A stretch of 64,000 nt of DNA from NCBI RefSeq assembly GCF_003430825.1, contig NZ_CP024047.1, forward strand, positions 1,364,001 to 1,428,000, read 5' to 3'. Source of the DNA: Natrarchaeobaculum sulfurireducens (lineage in GTDB: Archaea; Halobacteriota; Halobacteria; Halobacteriales; Natrialbaceae). Below the pieces are notes generated by a model. The model worked only from the letters and a program-made list of their open reading frames with translations. It made no database searches and was not told the DNA's origin. Shown in pieces: positions 33,237-43,227 of the stretch (its first letter is position 1; the number at the start of each line of letters is the position of its first letter). Position numbers and translations under genes: made by a program.

Positions 33237-33535
33237 CTCGAGCGTCGTCTTTTGTGCGGATTTTCGAGCCTCAACTCGAGAATAGTTGTTCCGTCAACGG
33301 GTCCTCAGGCCTGACCGCCAGCCAACCCGTAAGTCCAGCTTATCGACAGTAACGGTCACCTAAGACAGTCGCGGTGGGGGAGGAAACGAGCGTGGCGGAT
33401 GCCCTTTCCAGGGTTGAGTCGGTGAACCACGGAAGGGTGTGAGCGGACTCGAGTGAATCGATACCAAATCGGTCGAACGTTCGCATCGATATATATTGCT
33501 CGTCACCGACGCTGGGCACGATACCAGGTGTTTCG
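33237..33535. other. intergenic region after cdc48
   Basis: About 300 bases with no gene. A TATA-like ATCGATATATATT at 33485-33497 probably serves the small membrane protein gene, whose ATG is 39 bp downstream. Confidence 0.45.
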
Positions 33536-33838
33536 ATGTCTGACTCTCCGGCTGCCCAGGATCGCTCGTCGATGAACGAATCGACCCAACGAAACAGCGC
33601 TAGCGCCGACGAGGCGACTGAAACCGACGGGTACGAACCCAGATACCTCGAGCAAACCGTACCACATCACGCCGATTCAATCCGGAAAGCCAGTTTCTGG
33701 ACGGCGATCGTCTTACCCTTCCTCTACGTACCGATCCTTCTGAACGGATTGACATCGTGGATCCTGTCGACAGCCTTCCTGGTCTTGCTCGGCGTTAACC
33801 TCGTCGCGCTCTACGTCGGTCACTACCACCGTCGCTGA
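33536..33838 (+). CDS. small haloarchaeal membrane protein
   Basis: 100 residues: a polar acidic N-terminal half (Ser/Asp/Glu-rich, about 1-50) then two hydrophobic helices (SFWTAIVLPFLYVPILLNG and ILSTAFLVLLGVNLVALYVG) ending in a His/Arg tail (HYHRR). ATG 33536 has a TATA box at good distance. No family recognised; probably a small integral membrane protein with cytoplasmic N terminus. Confidence 0.6.
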   Translation: MSDSPAAQDRSSMNESTQRNSASADEATETDGYEPRYLEQTVPHHADSIRKASFWTAIVLPFLYVPILLNGLTSWILSTAFLVLLGVNLVALYVGHYHRR

Positions 33839-33871
33839 GCGGTCATCGAACTGAAAAGTCTCGGAAGAGGG

Positions 33872-34804
33872 TTACTCGCCCGGTCTCGAGCGGCCGATGC
33901 CGTGCTGGGCGAACTCCTCGCGGATCGCTCGACGCTTGACCAGCAGGAACCCGACGACGATGAGGCCGAAGCCGACGAGCGTCGTCGCGTCGACGACCTC
34001 GCCGAGGTAGAGCCACCCGATGACGGCCGTAAAGATCGGGGCGACGTACGAGACCATGTTGATCTCGACAGCGCCGAGGCGCTCGAGGAGGTCGAAATAC
34101 AGCAGGAAGCCGACCGCGCTGGCGACGATCGCAAGATACGCGAGAGTACCGATCGCCTCGGGATGGACCCAGTCCGCTGGAGTGAGTTGCTCGCCGAGTG
34201 CAACGCTGATAGCGTGCATGATGAGTGCGCCACCGAGCATCGACCAGGCTTCCATCGTTTCGATGGGGAGCGAGGCATCGATGCGGCGGGTAAGGACGGC
34301 CCCGAGCGCAAACGACGCAGCGGCGAGGAAGACGAGTACCTTCGCGACGAAGTCCGTCGAGAGCAGATTCGAGGGATCGGGCTGGGAGATAACGGCGACG
34401 CCGACGAGGCCGACGAGGACCCCGACGACGCCGACGAACGAGAGCGCGTCCGACGGCATCAGGACGCGAGCAAACCCGGTCGTCAATACGGGTGAGAGAC
34501 TCACGAGGATCGCGGCCGCCGCTGCAGTCGTGTTCTGTTGGCCCACGAAGAGGAACGCGTGATACGCCGCGATCAGGAGGATCGCCCCGGCGGCCACCGT
34601 CGCCCACTCGGCTCGCCCTCGAGGCCGCCAGTGGTCGACGGCGTAGATCGCGTAGGCGAGCATGAGTATCCCGGCGATGTCGTAGCGGAGGGCCGCGAAG
34701 AGAACGGGCGGAAAGTGGCGCAAGCCAGCACTGATCGCGACGAACGCCGAGCCCCAGATTGCTGCGAGCGCCAGAAAGAGCGCCAGATTTCGGTACCGGG
34801 TCAC
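33872..34804 (-). CDS. EamA/DMT-family transporter
   Basis: 310 residues, ten hydrophobic helices in two EamA units. The first begins LALFLALAAIWGSAFVAISAG and the second has SYVAPIFTAVIGWLYLGEVV, both family marks; PVLTTGFARVLMPSDALSFVG is the expected end of unit one. Members export amino acids, nucleotides or drugs; the substrate cannot be told from sequence. Short basic C-terminal tail. Confidence 0.88.
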   Translation of the reverse strand: MTRYRNLALFLALAAIWGSAFVAISAGLRHFPPVLFAALRYDIAGILMLAYAIYAVDHWRPRGRAEWATVAAGAILLIAAYHAFLFVGQQNTTAAAAAILVSLSPVLTTGFARVLMPSDALSFVGVVGVLVGLVGVAVISQPDPSNLLSTDFVAKVLVFLAAASFALGAVLTRRIDASLPIETMEAWSMLGGALIMHAISVALGEQLTPADWVHPEAIGTLAYLAIVASAVGFLLYFDLLERLGAVEINMVSYVAPIFTAVIGWLYLGEVVDATTLVGFGLIVVGFLLVKRRAIREEFAQHGIGRSRPGE

Positions 34805-35002
34805 AGGCCGTGTCTCGAGGGCGCAAACCTATACATTTCGTTTCGAAGCTCCATGCTGACACACAGTCGGACGACTCATCGGTTTGGAAGGCATTACAAA
34901 CGAGTGTCGACCGATCGAGTTGGAGTGTTCGCTCGAGGAGTGGCCGGAACTGGAGTTGACAGCGAGACGCGAAAGACGACAGAAGTGGTCCGACTGTGGT
35001 CG

Positions 35003-35371
35003 TTATCGGAGGGCCGGACCCGTTCGAATCTCCGAAACCGCTTCGGTCTGACGGAACTGCTCTAAAAGTGGTTTGATGTCGTCGAAGCCGTGATCGAGAA
35101 CGATGTCGCCACTTCGGAGATCGTAGTCGACGATGTCGTAATCGGCCAACCGCGGCAGGTGGTTGTGTACCAGCGAGACGTAGACGTACTGTCTGGTCTC
35201 CCGGTCGATCGCCTCTGCGGGCTCTTCACGCTTCCAGGCGGCGACCTGTGTAACGAGGTCCTCGATGTGGCCCTGCTCCCGGTTCGCGAGCTGGTAGAGA
35301 ACGTACCGACGCTCGGATTCCGCGAGGAGCGAACACGCAGCTTCCATGCGGGCCGCGCTGGAGTGATTCAT
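35003..35371 (-). CDS. DUF7344-type winged-helix regulator
   Basis: 122 residues. The helix segment LLAESERRYVLYQLANREQG followed by HIEDLVTQVAAW and a VYVSLVHNHLPRLADYDIVD recognition helix and wing is the layout of the haloarchaeal DUF7344 domain, a winged helix-turn-helix common in this lineage. It should bind DNA, probably as a dimer; the regulon is unknown. It lies downstream of the dipeptide ABC operon on the same strand, with a 130-bp gap. Confidence 0.75.
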   Translation of the reverse strand: MNHSSAARMEAACSLLAESERRYVLYQLANREQGHIEDLVTQVAAWKREEPAEAIDRETRQYVYVSLVHNHLPRLADYDIVDYDLRSGDIVLDHGFDDIKPLLEQFRQTEAVSEIRTGPALR

Positions 35372-35503
35372 ACACGGTCAACGAACCCGGTGATATTACA
35401 CCTGCCGCCAAAACAGATTGGGGAATCGCGGACCGATCCGATTTGTGGGCGACAAAGCGCAGGACGGAAGGCGTGCAATCGAACCGGCAAGGACTCGAGA
35501 TAC

Positions 35504-36862
35504 TCAGGAGTGTCGATGCGTCTCGACGCTACCGTCGACGTTGCTCTCCTCGGCGAAGAGATGACACGCGACCGGATGGTCGTCGTCTCCGAGGGTAGGG
35601 CGGTTCCGTTCACAGGGGCTCTCGTAGGCCTCGCGTAACCGGCTTGCAGCCCCGTCCCAATCGGCATCGGCGAGTTCGGCGAGCGCATCTTCGAGGATCT
35701 CGTCGTGACGCGGTGGCAACTCCCGCTCGAGCAGTCGGGTTTTCACCGTCGCAACGAACCCGGGCACGTCACGGGCCTGAACCTCGCCGTCTTCGGGATC
35801 GAACTCGTCGATCGACTCGAGCGAGAGGTCCCGCCCTTCGATCCGTTCGCGCACGTTCATGATTGCCCGGTAGTCAGCCTGGTCGATCCCGAGGTCGTCG
35901 GGCGGGATCACCTTGGGACATCGCGTCCGGAATCGACAGCCACTCGGTGGGTTCCGCGGCGACGGAACGTCGCCTGAGAGCGTTTCGCGGTCGCGGTCGC
36001 GCTCCTCGGTCGAGGCTCGCGGAACGCTCTCGAGGAGCGCCTCGGTGTAGGGATGTTTTGGCTCCTCGAAGAGGACGTCGGCCGGGCCGATCTCGACGAT
36101 CTCCCCGAGATACATCACGGCGACCCGATCACAGACGTGCCGGATAACAGAGAGGTCATGGCTGATCAATAGGTAGGTGAGATCGAACTCGACTTGCAGA
36201 TCACTGAGAAGGTTCAACACCTGTGCCTGCACGGAGACGTCCAGCGCCGACGTCGGTTCGTCGAGCACCAGAAAGTCCGGTTCGAGCGCGAGCGCACGGG
36301 CGATCCCGATTCGCTGGCGCTGCCCACCGGAGAACTCGTGTGGATACCGATCCAGCTGGTCGACGGAGAGTCCAACCGACTCGAGGAGGTCGTGGACGCG
36401 TTCGCGTCGTTCCGCTTTCGTCCCGACATCGTGGATGTCGAGTGGCTGCTGGACGATCTCGCCGATCGTCATTCGGGGGTCGAGACTCGAGAACGGATCC
36501 TGGAAGACGATCTGGGCATCAGCTCGGAAGTCGATGAGGGCGTCGCCGCTGAGTTCGTAGACGTTCTCGCCGTCGAACTCGACGCAGCCGTCTGTCGGGT
36601 CCTGCAGTCTCAAGAGCGTTTCACCGGTCGTCGACTTTCCGCACCCGGATTCGCCCACGAGGCCCAGCGTTTCTCCCTCGTAGATGTCGAAGCTGACTCC
36701 GTCGACGGCACGAACCGCGACCGGATCGTCGCCCAACAGTCGGTCGAAAAGCGAATCGTTCTCCCAAAAGTACTTCTCGAGTTCGTGGACCCGAACGAGC
36801 GGCTCGTCGTCGCGACTGACGGCGACGTCGGGTTCGTCTCGGGTCGGTCGGTCCGTACTCAT
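35504..36862 (-). CDS. dipeptide/oligopeptide ABC transporter ATPase (DppF/OppF type)
   Basis: 452 residues. ABC marks: [15 protein letters not shown] (Walker A), [12 protein letters not shown] replaced here by [19 protein letters not shown], Walker [13 protein letters not shown], and [18 protein letters not shown]. The Opp-type C-terminal extension has CRFRTRCP and, 100 residues later, SPCERNRP and VACHLF, the four Cys of the usual cluster split by an acidic insertion that is typical of halophiles. It starts inside the end of the companion ATPase gene (ATGA overlap, 4 bp). Last gene of the five-gene operon. Confidence 0.9.
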   Translation of the reverse strand: MSTDRPTRDEPDVAVSRDDEPLVRVHELEKYFWENDSLFDRLLGDDPVAVRAVDGVSFDIYEGETLGLVGESGCGKSTTGETLLRLQDPTDGCVEFDGENVYELSGDALIDFRADAQIVFQDPFSSLDPRMTIGEIVQQPLDIHDVGTKAERRERVHDLLESVGLSVDQLDRYPHEFSGGQRQRIGIARALALEPDFLVLDEPTSALDVSVQAQVLNLLSDLQVEFDLTYLLISHDLSVIRHVCDRVAVMYLGEIVEIGPADVLFEEPKHPYTEALLESVPRASTEERDRDRETLSGDVPSPRNPPSGCRFRTRCPKVIPPDDLGIDQADYRAIMNVRERIEGRDLSLESIDEFDPEDGEVQARDVPGFVATVKTRLLERELPPRHDEILEDALAELADADWDGAASRLREAYESPCERNRPTLGDDDHPVACHLFAEESNVDGSVETHRHS

Positions 36863-38139
36863 GGCCGATCACCGCCGCGTTCCTCGAGAGTCCGGTGTGT
36901 CGATTTGCCATCCGCAGAGTCAAAACCGGGACCAGCCGTCTTCGAGTCGGCGTGTTCGCCCCTCCTTGATCGGCCGTCGGCGGAGTCGTCTCCGAGGACC
37001 CGCGTCTCATCGTAAGCCATCTCGGAGAGGACACACCGTGCGGTGTGGTGGTCGGTTCCTCCGGCGTCGTATTCCGGTGGATGCTCGAGACACGCGTCCA
37101 TCGCCTTCGGACACCGATCGACGAAGTGACACTGATCGTCCATTTCGTGATCGAGCAGGCTCGGGACGTTCCCTGGGATCGGCTGTAGCCGACCGCTCGC
37201 TCCGTCGAGATTCGGTACCGAGCCAAGCAATCCCTCAGTGTACGGATGAACGTGGTCGTCGAACACGTCCTCGAGCGTGCCGCGTTCGACGATCTCGCCG
37301 GCGTACATGACGCCAACGCGGTCGCACATCCGCGCAACGACGCCTAGGTTGTGGGTGATCAGCAGGATCGTCATATCCATCTCCGCCTGAAGTTCATCGA
37401 GAAGGTCGAGAATCTGGGCCTGAATCGTCACGTCTAGTGCCGTCGTCGGCTCGTCGGCGATCAACACATCTGGTTCGCCCGCTAACGCCTGCGCGATCAT
37501 CGCCCGCTGGAGCATGCCACCGGAGTACTCGTGAGGGTACTCCGCTGCGCGCTCGACCGGATCGGGGATGCCGACCAGTTCGAGCAGTTCAATGGCACGC
37601 TCGTGACTCTCATCGGTGACGTATCGCTTCGACGAGACGACCGAGCCGAGAATCATCGAGGTCAGCGAGTAGCGTTCCGAGCGAGCGCGGGTCGACCGTG
37701 GGTTTGCATGTGCCCGTCGTTGGACCTCGACGGCCTCGGCGATCTGTTCGCCGACGGTGATGGTCGGGTTGAAACTGCTCTGGGGATCCTGAAAGATCAT
37801 GCTGAAGTGAGATCCACGCAGCGAACGTCTGGCCGACTTCGGTACTCGCTGAAGGTCGATGCTATCGCCGTCGACGGCTTCCGGGTGATCGTCAGCGATC
37901 GCAGCAGCGAGTTCGGGATTGCGATACCAGACCTCGCCGTCGGTGATCTCGCCGGGCGACTCGATCAGGTCGATAATCGATCGAGCCGTCACGCTTTTGC
38001 CCGAACCACTTTCACCGACGATTCCGTACGTCTCCCCGCGGTCGATCACGAGGTCGACACCGTCCACTGCGTTCACCTGCCCCTCATCGGTGAAGAATCT
38101 GGTCTTCAGTCCCTCGACGCGGAGTATTTGCGTAGTCAT
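36859..38139 (-). CDS. dipeptide/oligopeptide ABC transporter ATPase (DppD/OppD type)
   Basis: 426 residues from ATG 38139 ([20 protein letters not shown]); the open frame runs 27 codons further but overlaps the permease. Walker [15 protein letters not shown], signature [15 protein letters not shown], Walker [15 protein letters not shown], then the Opp C-terminal zone with CHFVDRCP and ARCVL. A 40-residue insertion between Walker A and the signature is common in haloarchaeal members. Works with the DppF-type partner to power uptake of peptides. One base separates its start from the stop of the DppC-type permease. Confidence 0.9.
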   Translation of the reverse strand: MTTQILRVEGLKTRFFTDEGQVNAVDGVDLVIDRGETYGIVGESGSGKSVTARSIIDLIESPGEITDGEVWYRNPELAAAIADDHPEAVDGDSIDLQRVPKSARRSLRGSHFSMIFQDPQSSFNPTITVGEQIAEAVEVQRRAHANPRSTRARSERYSLTSMILGSVVSSKRYVTDESHERAIELLELVGIPDPVERAAEYPHEYSGGMLQRAMIAQALAGEPDVLIADEPTTALDVTIQAQILDLLDELQAEMDMTILLITHNLGVVARMCDRVGVMYAGEIVERGTLEDVFDDHVHPYTEGLLGSVPNLDGASGRLQPIPGNVPSLLDHEMDDQCHFVDRCPKAMDACLEHPPEYDAGGTDHHTARCVLSEMAYDETRVLGDDSADGRSRRGEHADSKTAGPGFDSADGKSTHRTLEERGGDRP

Positions 38140-38140
38140 C

Positions 38141-39148
38141 TCAGCCAGCACCTCCAGCTCCTTCGCCCTCGATGTTCGGGTCGAGAGCGTCCCGTAGCCA
38201 ATCGCCGAGCAGGTTGACACCGATCACGGCGAGAACGATACCGATTCCCGGAACGGTGGCGACCCACCATTGGTTGCGCATCACGTCGTGTCCCCGCTGA
38301 ATCTCGTATCCCCACGAGAGCGTCGTTCCCGAGAAGCCGAGATACGAAAGCGAACTCTCGAGGAGGATGATCGCTGCGACTTGGATCGTCGCGAGCACGA
38401 TAATGGGTGTGAGGCTGTTCGGGAGGACGTGTTTTCGAACGATCGTGGCGTGGCTTGCGCCGAGTGAGCGCGCCGCTTTGACGTATTCTTCGTTACGTAC
38501 TGCCATCGCCTCCCCACGGGCGACGCGGGCGAACCACACCCAGGTGACGAGCGCGACCACCACCGTCACCATGCCGGGGAACGTGATCGATTCAGGCATT
38601 CCGTCCGCGAACCCGGCTGCAACGATCGGGTCCGGTATGCTGACAGTCCCGCGGCCGAACGCGCCCATCAGCGCCAGCGCGAGGACAAGCGACGGGAACG
38701 CCAGCATAATGTCGGCGACCCGCATTAGTCCGTCGTCGACTCGACCACCAAAGTAACCCGCAGCCAGGCCAACTGGAACACCGATAGCGGTCGCCAGTAG
38801 CGTTCCCGAGAGACCGACGAGCAACGACGTTCGGGCCCCATAGAGGAACCGCGAGTAGATATCCTGGCCGACATTGTTCGTCCCGAGAACGTGATCGGTG
38901 GTTCCCTCGACGGTGTGAGCCACACGTTCACCGTCTTGCGAGATGGTCATCTCGTCGGTCAACCCGAGCGGTGGATATGACGCCCCCATCTCGTCGTTGT
39001 GTCCCTGTTCGTTCGGGTTGTGTGTCGCTAACACCGGGGCGAACAATCCCATGAGGAGGATCGAAACGAAAATAACGATCCCGACTTTTGCTAACAGACT
39101 TCGACGTAGTTCCTTCGTCAGATTTGACTTGAGTCGATCCGGGATCAT
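38141..39148 (-). CDS. dipeptide/oligopeptide ABC permease (DppC/OppC type)
   Basis: 335 residues, six helices. An N-terminal cytoplasmic amphipathic helix and first TM (KVGIVIFVSILLMGLFAPVL), a periplasm-side loop with GTNNVGQDIYSRFLYGARTS (the OppC mark), and the EAA coupling loop VKAARSLGASHATIVRKHVL. It pairs with the DppB-type permease, overlapping it by 4 bp at the start. Membrane protein of the peptide uptake system. Confidence 0.92.
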   Translation of the reverse strand: MIPDRLKSNLTKELRRSLLAKVGIVIFVSILLMGLFAPVLATHNPNEQGHNDEMGASYPPLGLTDEMTISQDGERVAHTVEGTTDHVLGTNNVGQDIYSRFLYGARTSLLVGLSGTLLATAIGVPVGLAAGYFGGRVDDGLMRVADIMLAFPSLVLALALMGAFGRGTVSIPDPIVAAGFADGMPESITFPGMVTVVVALVTWVWFARVARGEAMAVRNEEYVKAARSLGASHATIVRKHVLPNSLTPIIVLATIQVAAIILLESSLSYLGFSGTTLSWGYEIQRGHDVMRNQWWVATVPGIGIVLAVIGVNLLGDWLRDALDPNIEGEGAGGAG

Positions 39149-40134
39149 TTGTCGGTCACCTGCGGATTCAATCGGGCATAAAGCGCGTCGACGAAGATGT
39201 TAATCACGACGAACGCCACTGCAATAAAGAGGACGATACCCTGGACGACCGGCCAATCACCGTTCCGAAGCGACGTGATGAACATTTGTCCCAATCCGGG
39301 CCAGTTGAACACTTCTTCGGTGATCACCGCCCCACCCATCAACGTCCCGAGTTGGAGACCAAGTACCGTGATAATCGGGATGAGCGTGTTCCGAAGAACG
39401 TGTTTGTACCGAATCAGCGTCTCCGGCAGTCCCTTGGCTTCCGTCGCGGTTACGTACGGTTTCCCGAGTTCGTCGACCATCCCGCTGCGAGTCAATCGTG
39501 TAATCAGCGCCGTAAAATACGTGCCGAGCGTGATCGCTGGCAACGTAATATAACTGAGCCACGAGACTAAGTCGGCGGCGTATCCGTACCGAAAGAGGTT
39601 GTACATCGCCTCGTGGAACGCAACGCCACGACCCGACGTCGGGAGGAACCCGACCTGCATGGCTACGATCAGGATCAACATGATCCCGAGCCAGAAGTTC
39701 GGCGTACTGATCCCGACAAGCGAGCCGAGCGTCGCCGCATAATCCGCAGGCTCATCACGCCGTGTCGCACTGACAACGCCGAGAGGAATCGCGATAACGA
39801 TCGCGACGACCGTCGCCGCCACGGCGAGTTCGACGGTCGCGGCGAAGTGTTGTGCGATGATGTCGTTGACAGATCGACGCTGGTTGTACGAAAACCCCAA
39901 GTTACCTGTCAAGAGATCACTAAGATAGGTGAAGTACTGGACGGATATCGGCTGATCGAGCCCGAGATCCTGTCGAATCTGTTGTCGGGTCGCCTCGTCA
40001 GGGACTTGACCAGCGACTAGGTTCACCGGATCGCCCGGCGAGAGCGCGCGTAGGGCAAACGTGATCGTCACGACGCCCCAGACGACGAACACTCCTTGTG
40101 CGATCCGTCGTATTAGAAACTTTCCGAATGCCAT
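39145..40134 (-). CDS. dipeptide/oligopeptide ABC permease (DppB/OppB type)
   Basis: 329 residues. DppB marks: FLIRRIAQGVFVVWGVVTIT in helix 1, SPGDPVNLVAG in the first loop, and YVTATEAKGLPETLIRYKHVL as coupling loop (the haloarchaeal variant of the EAA motif). Six helices. It follows the substrate-binding protein gene by about 90 bp; the order SBP, DppB, DppC, DppD, DppF is the classical one. Confidence 0.92.
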   Translation of the reverse strand: MAFGKFLIRRIAQGVFVVWGVVTITFALRALSPGDPVNLVAGQVPDEATRQQIRQDLGLDQPISVQYFTYLSDLLTGNLGFSYNQRRSVNDIIAQHFAATVELAVAATVVAIVIAIPLGVVSATRRDEPADYAATLGSLVGISTPNFWLGIMLILIVAMQVGFLPTSGRGVAFHEAMYNLFRYGYAADLVSWLSYITLPAITLGTYFTALITRLTRSGMVDELGKPYVTATEAKGLPETLIRYKHVLRNTLIPIITVLGLQLGTLMGGAVITEEVFNWPGLGQMFITSLRNGDWPVVQGIVLFIAVAFVVINIFVDALYARLNPQVTDK

Positions 40135-40222
40135 TCAGGTCACGTTCTTGAATTATGTGTATTAATCGATGTGCTTTCGGTCACCGTCATCTCCGGACTC
40201 GAGATCAGAGTCGGCCCGACGA

Positions 40223-41827
40223 TCAGTCCATCTCCCAGACGAAGACGCTCTCGTCCTCTCGAGCGCTCCACTCGATGTCACTGGCAAGCCCGTAGATACT
40301 CTGTTGTTGGTGAAGGAAGACCCACGGTGATTTCTCGCGGGCCATCTCGTTGACCTCCTGAAGCATCGCCTCCCGAGTTTCGGGGTCGTCTTCGACTTGC
40401 GTTGCCTCGAGTTCCGCTTGGAGTTCCTCGTCGCGGAAGCTCTGGACGCCGCCGTCGTCGTGGAAGAACCCGTACATTCCGTAGTCGGCATCTCCCGTAA
40501 TCACTCCCCACCCGATCAGGAAGAACGGGATCTCTTCGTGGTCCGGGCCGGCGGAGTTCGCATCCGAGATCACGTCGAACGGTTGGGTCTCGAGGTCACA
40601 GTCGACGTTCGGCAGTTGATCGATCTGATCGGCCGCGCGTTCGCCGACCTCGGCGTCGTTTAGGTATCGTCCTTCGGGGACGTGAAGCGTGATTTCTGCA
40701 GGGTCGTCCTCGGTAAACCCGGCCTCCTCGACAAGTTCTTCGGCCCGCTCGAGGTCGTGGTCGTACGGCTCGAGATCCGGGTTGTAGCCGTTGACCTCCG
40801 GCGGGGTCGGCTGGGACATCGGGGAGCCGCTGCCCAATAGGATGTCGCTGATGATCTCTTCGTTGTCGACCGCGTAGTTCATCGCCTGTCGGAACTCCTC
40901 GCTGTCGAACGGTTCGACCTCGTTTTTCATCGGCAGGAAGATGTTCCGGAACGAAGTGACTTCCTCGACTCGACTATCGGCGTCGTCCTCAACGTTTCCG
41001 ACTTCGGTCGGCTGAACGTTGTCGATGAAGTCGGTCTCGTCGCTCAGCAGCGAACTCACGCGGCCGGAGTCAGAGGTTTCACCCTCGAAGACGAGTTCGG
41101 CGACGTGTGGCTCGTCGCCCCAATAGTCCTCGAATGGCTCGAGTACGATCCGGTTCTGTCCAGGGCTGTACTCGGTGACCTGATACGGGCCGGTGCCGTT
41201 GAACGCGGATGCGTCATCGCCGGAGATGACACCGTCGTCGGTCGTTGGTGCCTCGTTCTCGTACCACTCCTGACTGACCGCTCGGAGGTAGTTTCCGAAC
41301 TCGAACTCCGCAAGTTGTGGTGCGCCGCTGTAGGAGAGTTCGACGGTGGTCTCGTCGATCGCTTCGGCTCCCTCGATTGATCCCAGACCAGCGACCTGAT
41401 CCGAGACCGGTGGGACGTCGGGATCGATCTGTCGCTCGAGGGTGAATTCGATGTCGCTTGCGGTGAGTTCTTGGCCGTCGTGAAAGAGAATACCCTCTTG
41501 GATGGTCAACTCGACGGTTCCATCGTCGCCGTGTTCCCAGGTTTCGACGATACGGGGTTCCGGCTCCTCCCCTGGAGTTACGTCGAACAGCGGCTCGTAG
41601 ACGTGGTCGTAGACGTTGAAATACGGCCCCGTGATGTGGTCGTTCGGATCCTCGACATCCGGAAATTCACCCTGCGTGATGGTGAGCGTATCGATCTCGA
41701 TATCATCCTCGCCGTTCGGATCGCCGAGGCAGCCAGCGATCGATCCGAGTCCCGCTGAAACGCTCGCGGCTCCAGTGAGCTTCAAGATTGTTCGCCTGTC
41801 CGTCGTTGGCTTGTCAGCACCCTGCAT
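40223..41827 (-). CDS. ABC transporter substrate-binding protein (Tat lipoprotein)
   Basis: 534 residues from ATG 41827; an upstream frame of 16 codons lies over the TATA box and is not used. The N terminus has a twin-arginine signal (DRRTILKLTG) and lipobox IAGC, so it is exported folded and anchored by lipid. The mature chain is an SBP_bac_5 (family 5) protein: YEPLFDV, EPRIVETWEHGDDGTVELTI, ILFHDGQELTASDIEFTLER and FNGTGPYQVTEY are family marks. Binds di- or oligopeptides or a similar solute at the cell surface and passes it to the permeases downstream. Confidence 0.92.
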   Translation of the reverse strand: MQGADKPTTDRRTILKLTGAASVSAGLGSIAGCLGDPNGEDDIEIDTLTITQGEFPDVEDPNDHITGPYFNVYDHVYEPLFDVTPGEEPEPRIVETWEHGDDGTVELTIQEGILFHDGQELTASDIEFTLERQIDPDVPPVSDQVAGLGSIEGAEAIDETTVELSYSGAPQLAEFEFGNYLRAVSQEWYENEAPTTDDGVISGDDASAFNGTGPYQVTEYSPGQNRIVLEPFEDYWGDEPHVAELVFEGETSDSGRVSSLLSDETDFIDNVQPTEVGNVEDDADSRVEEVTSFRNIFLPMKNEVEPFDSEEFRQAMNYAVDNEEIISDILLGSGSPMSQPTPPEVNGYNPDLEPYDHDLERAEELVEEAGFTEDDPAEITLHVPEGRYLNDAEVGERAADQIDQLPNVDCDLETQPFDVISDANSAGPDHEEIPFFLIGWGVITGDADYGMYGFFHDDGGVQSFRDEELQAELEATQVEDDPETREAMLQEVNEMAREKSPWVFLHQQQSIYGLASDIEWSAREDESVFVWEMD

Positions 41828-41850
41828 ATGACACACTGTTGGACGGGGGG

Positions 41851-41858
41851 TATTTATA
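41851..41858 (-). promoter_or_regulatory. TATA box of the peptide ABC operon
   Basis: TATTTATA on the plus strand, TATAAATA on the coding strand, centred about 27 bp before the ATG at 41827; a near-consensus haloarchaeal TATA box for a leaderless operon transcript. Confidence 0.7.
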
Positions 41859-41976
41859 CGTAATGGTGGCATCAATCTGAGATGATACCCGAACGCAGGT
41901 ACTCACGATCACACACCGATACGCCGACGATCCGCTCAGCGGGTGTCCGTCTCGCAGGGTGAACCCTGGCACAAGG

Positions 41977-41984
41977 TTAAATAA
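41977..41984 (+). promoter_or_regulatory. TATA box of the RNase H gene
   Basis: TTAAATAA lies 22-29 bp before ATG 42006, which supports a leaderless start at that codon. Confidence 0.6.
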
Positions 41985-42005
41985 CTCGCCGCATCTACTA
42001 CGTGT

Positions 42006-42641
42006 ATGGCCGCTCACGGCCGGTCAGCACTGCGGGACCTGTTCGACGAGTCGCCGACGCCGCATATCGCCCATCCTCCGCGGACACACCATCGTGACTT
42101 CTACGTCGCTACTGATGGCTCTTTCCGGGAGGCTGGCGGTGGGCTCGGCGCCGTTATCGAAACGCGCGACGGCACCCGCGTCACACGCATCGCGTCGCCG
42201 GATACGCCGCCGGACAACAACGTCGCCGAGTATCGGGCGCTGCACCTCGGTCTCGACGTCCTCGCCGCCCGCGCACCCGACGACGCCAGAGTCGGCGTAC
42301 TCGTCGACCACGACGCACTCGCAAGCAACGTCAACACTACCGTGCTCGCGACGAGCTATCCCGACGGCGCGTCGCCACGGCCGGTTTCTATCCCCTCGGA
42401 AACCCGCTATCACTGGCGAGGTATCCAGGCCCGCCTGAACGGCTTCGAAGAAGTCCGTGCCGCCCGCATCGACAGTGACGACAACCCCGCCCACCCGCTC
42501 GCGAACGCCCCCGACCAGTACCGACACGTGAATCGCGAACCGGATCGATGCGTCCTGCCGGAGTCGCCTGAACCGACGGCGACCCAGTTTCCGCCACCGT
42601 CTCGAGCCGATCGAAACGGGGGCGGGCGCGCCTCTGACTAA
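42006..42641 (+). CDS. rnhA: ribonuclease HI, archaeal type
   Basis: 211 residues. After a short N-terminal region the RNase H core has the four acidic sites: ATDGSF (D37), NNVAEYRAL (E75), VDHDAL (D101) and SDDNPAHPLAN (Asp near 157). The His usual in bacterial enzymes is shifted, as in Halobacterium RnhA. It degrades the RNA strand of RNA:DNA hybrids. The C-terminal 45 residues are Pro/Ser-rich and disordered. First of three small plus-strand genes. Confidence 0.88.
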   Translation: MAAHGRSALRDLFDESPTPHIAHPPRTHHRDFYVATDGSFREAGGGLGAVIETRDGTRVTRIASPDTPPDNNVAEYRALHLGLDVLAARAPDDARVGVLVDHDALASNVNTTVLATSYPDGASPRPVSIPSETRYHWRGIQARLNGFEEVRAARIDSDDNPAHPLANAPDQYRHVNREPDRCVLPESPEPTATQFPPPSRADRNGGGRASD

Positions 42642-42707
42642 CGGTTCGTCGGGCGTGACGCTCGCCGATCGTCACTGTTTTCTCGTCGCTCGCTCGAGTC
42701 GTTGGCG

Positions 42708-43169
42708 ATGAGCCTTCGGGTCGCCGTCGCCGCGCCGTTCGTCCAGCACGGGACGTCACGTCTCGAGGAGAGTGAGTTCGTCGTCTCGCTCTCGCTCGAC
42801 CGCGACTGGTTCTCGCCCGATCAGGCAAAACGGCTGATCGATATCGCCGCCCAGGAGGGACTGCTCGAGCACGACGACGGGGACGTCGTCGCCGCGTTCG
42901 ATCACGCCGAGGTCACTATCCCCGAGTCGTTCGCCCCCGACGAGGACCTGCTTCGGGAACGGTCGGCGTTCGAGCGAGTCCTCGACGCGCTAGTCGCCGA
43001 GGGCGTCGAGAAACACGAGGCCGTCGGCGCGATCAACAGCCTGCAAGGTGAACTCGGCGTGACGATCGAAGTCGCAGCCGTCATGTATGCCCGCCGAGAA
43101 GGCCTCGAGGTCGCCGAACTCGTGCCCATGGCTCGCGAAGCACTGCTCTCCGACGCCGCGAGCGAGTAA
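42708..43169 (+). CDS. DUF2240 family protein
   Basis: 153 residues from ATG 42708 (MSLRVAVAAPFVQHGTSRLE). The arrangement is that of the archaeal DUF2240 family: SRLEESEFVVSLSLDRDWFSPDQAKRL written here in parts, then EGLLEHDDGDVVAAFD, a Pro/Asp linker, and a helical C-terminal part with EKHEAVGAINSLQGEL and VAAVMYARREGLEV. A winged-helix-like first half suggests a nucleic-acid link, but the function is not known. Follows rnhA by 66 bp. Confidence 0.8.
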   Translation: MSLRVAVAAPFVQHGTSRLEESEFVVSLSLDRDWFSPDQAKRLIDIAAQEGLLEHDDGDVVAAFDHAEVTIPESFAPDEDLLRERSAFERVLDALVAEGVEKHEAVGAINSLQGELGVTIEVAAVMYARREGLEVAELVPMAREALLSDAASE

Positions 43170-43227
43170 CGAGGGATACACTGACTTTCGGTGGCTACTA
43201 TAGGCCCGCGAGCCTCGGACACCGCAC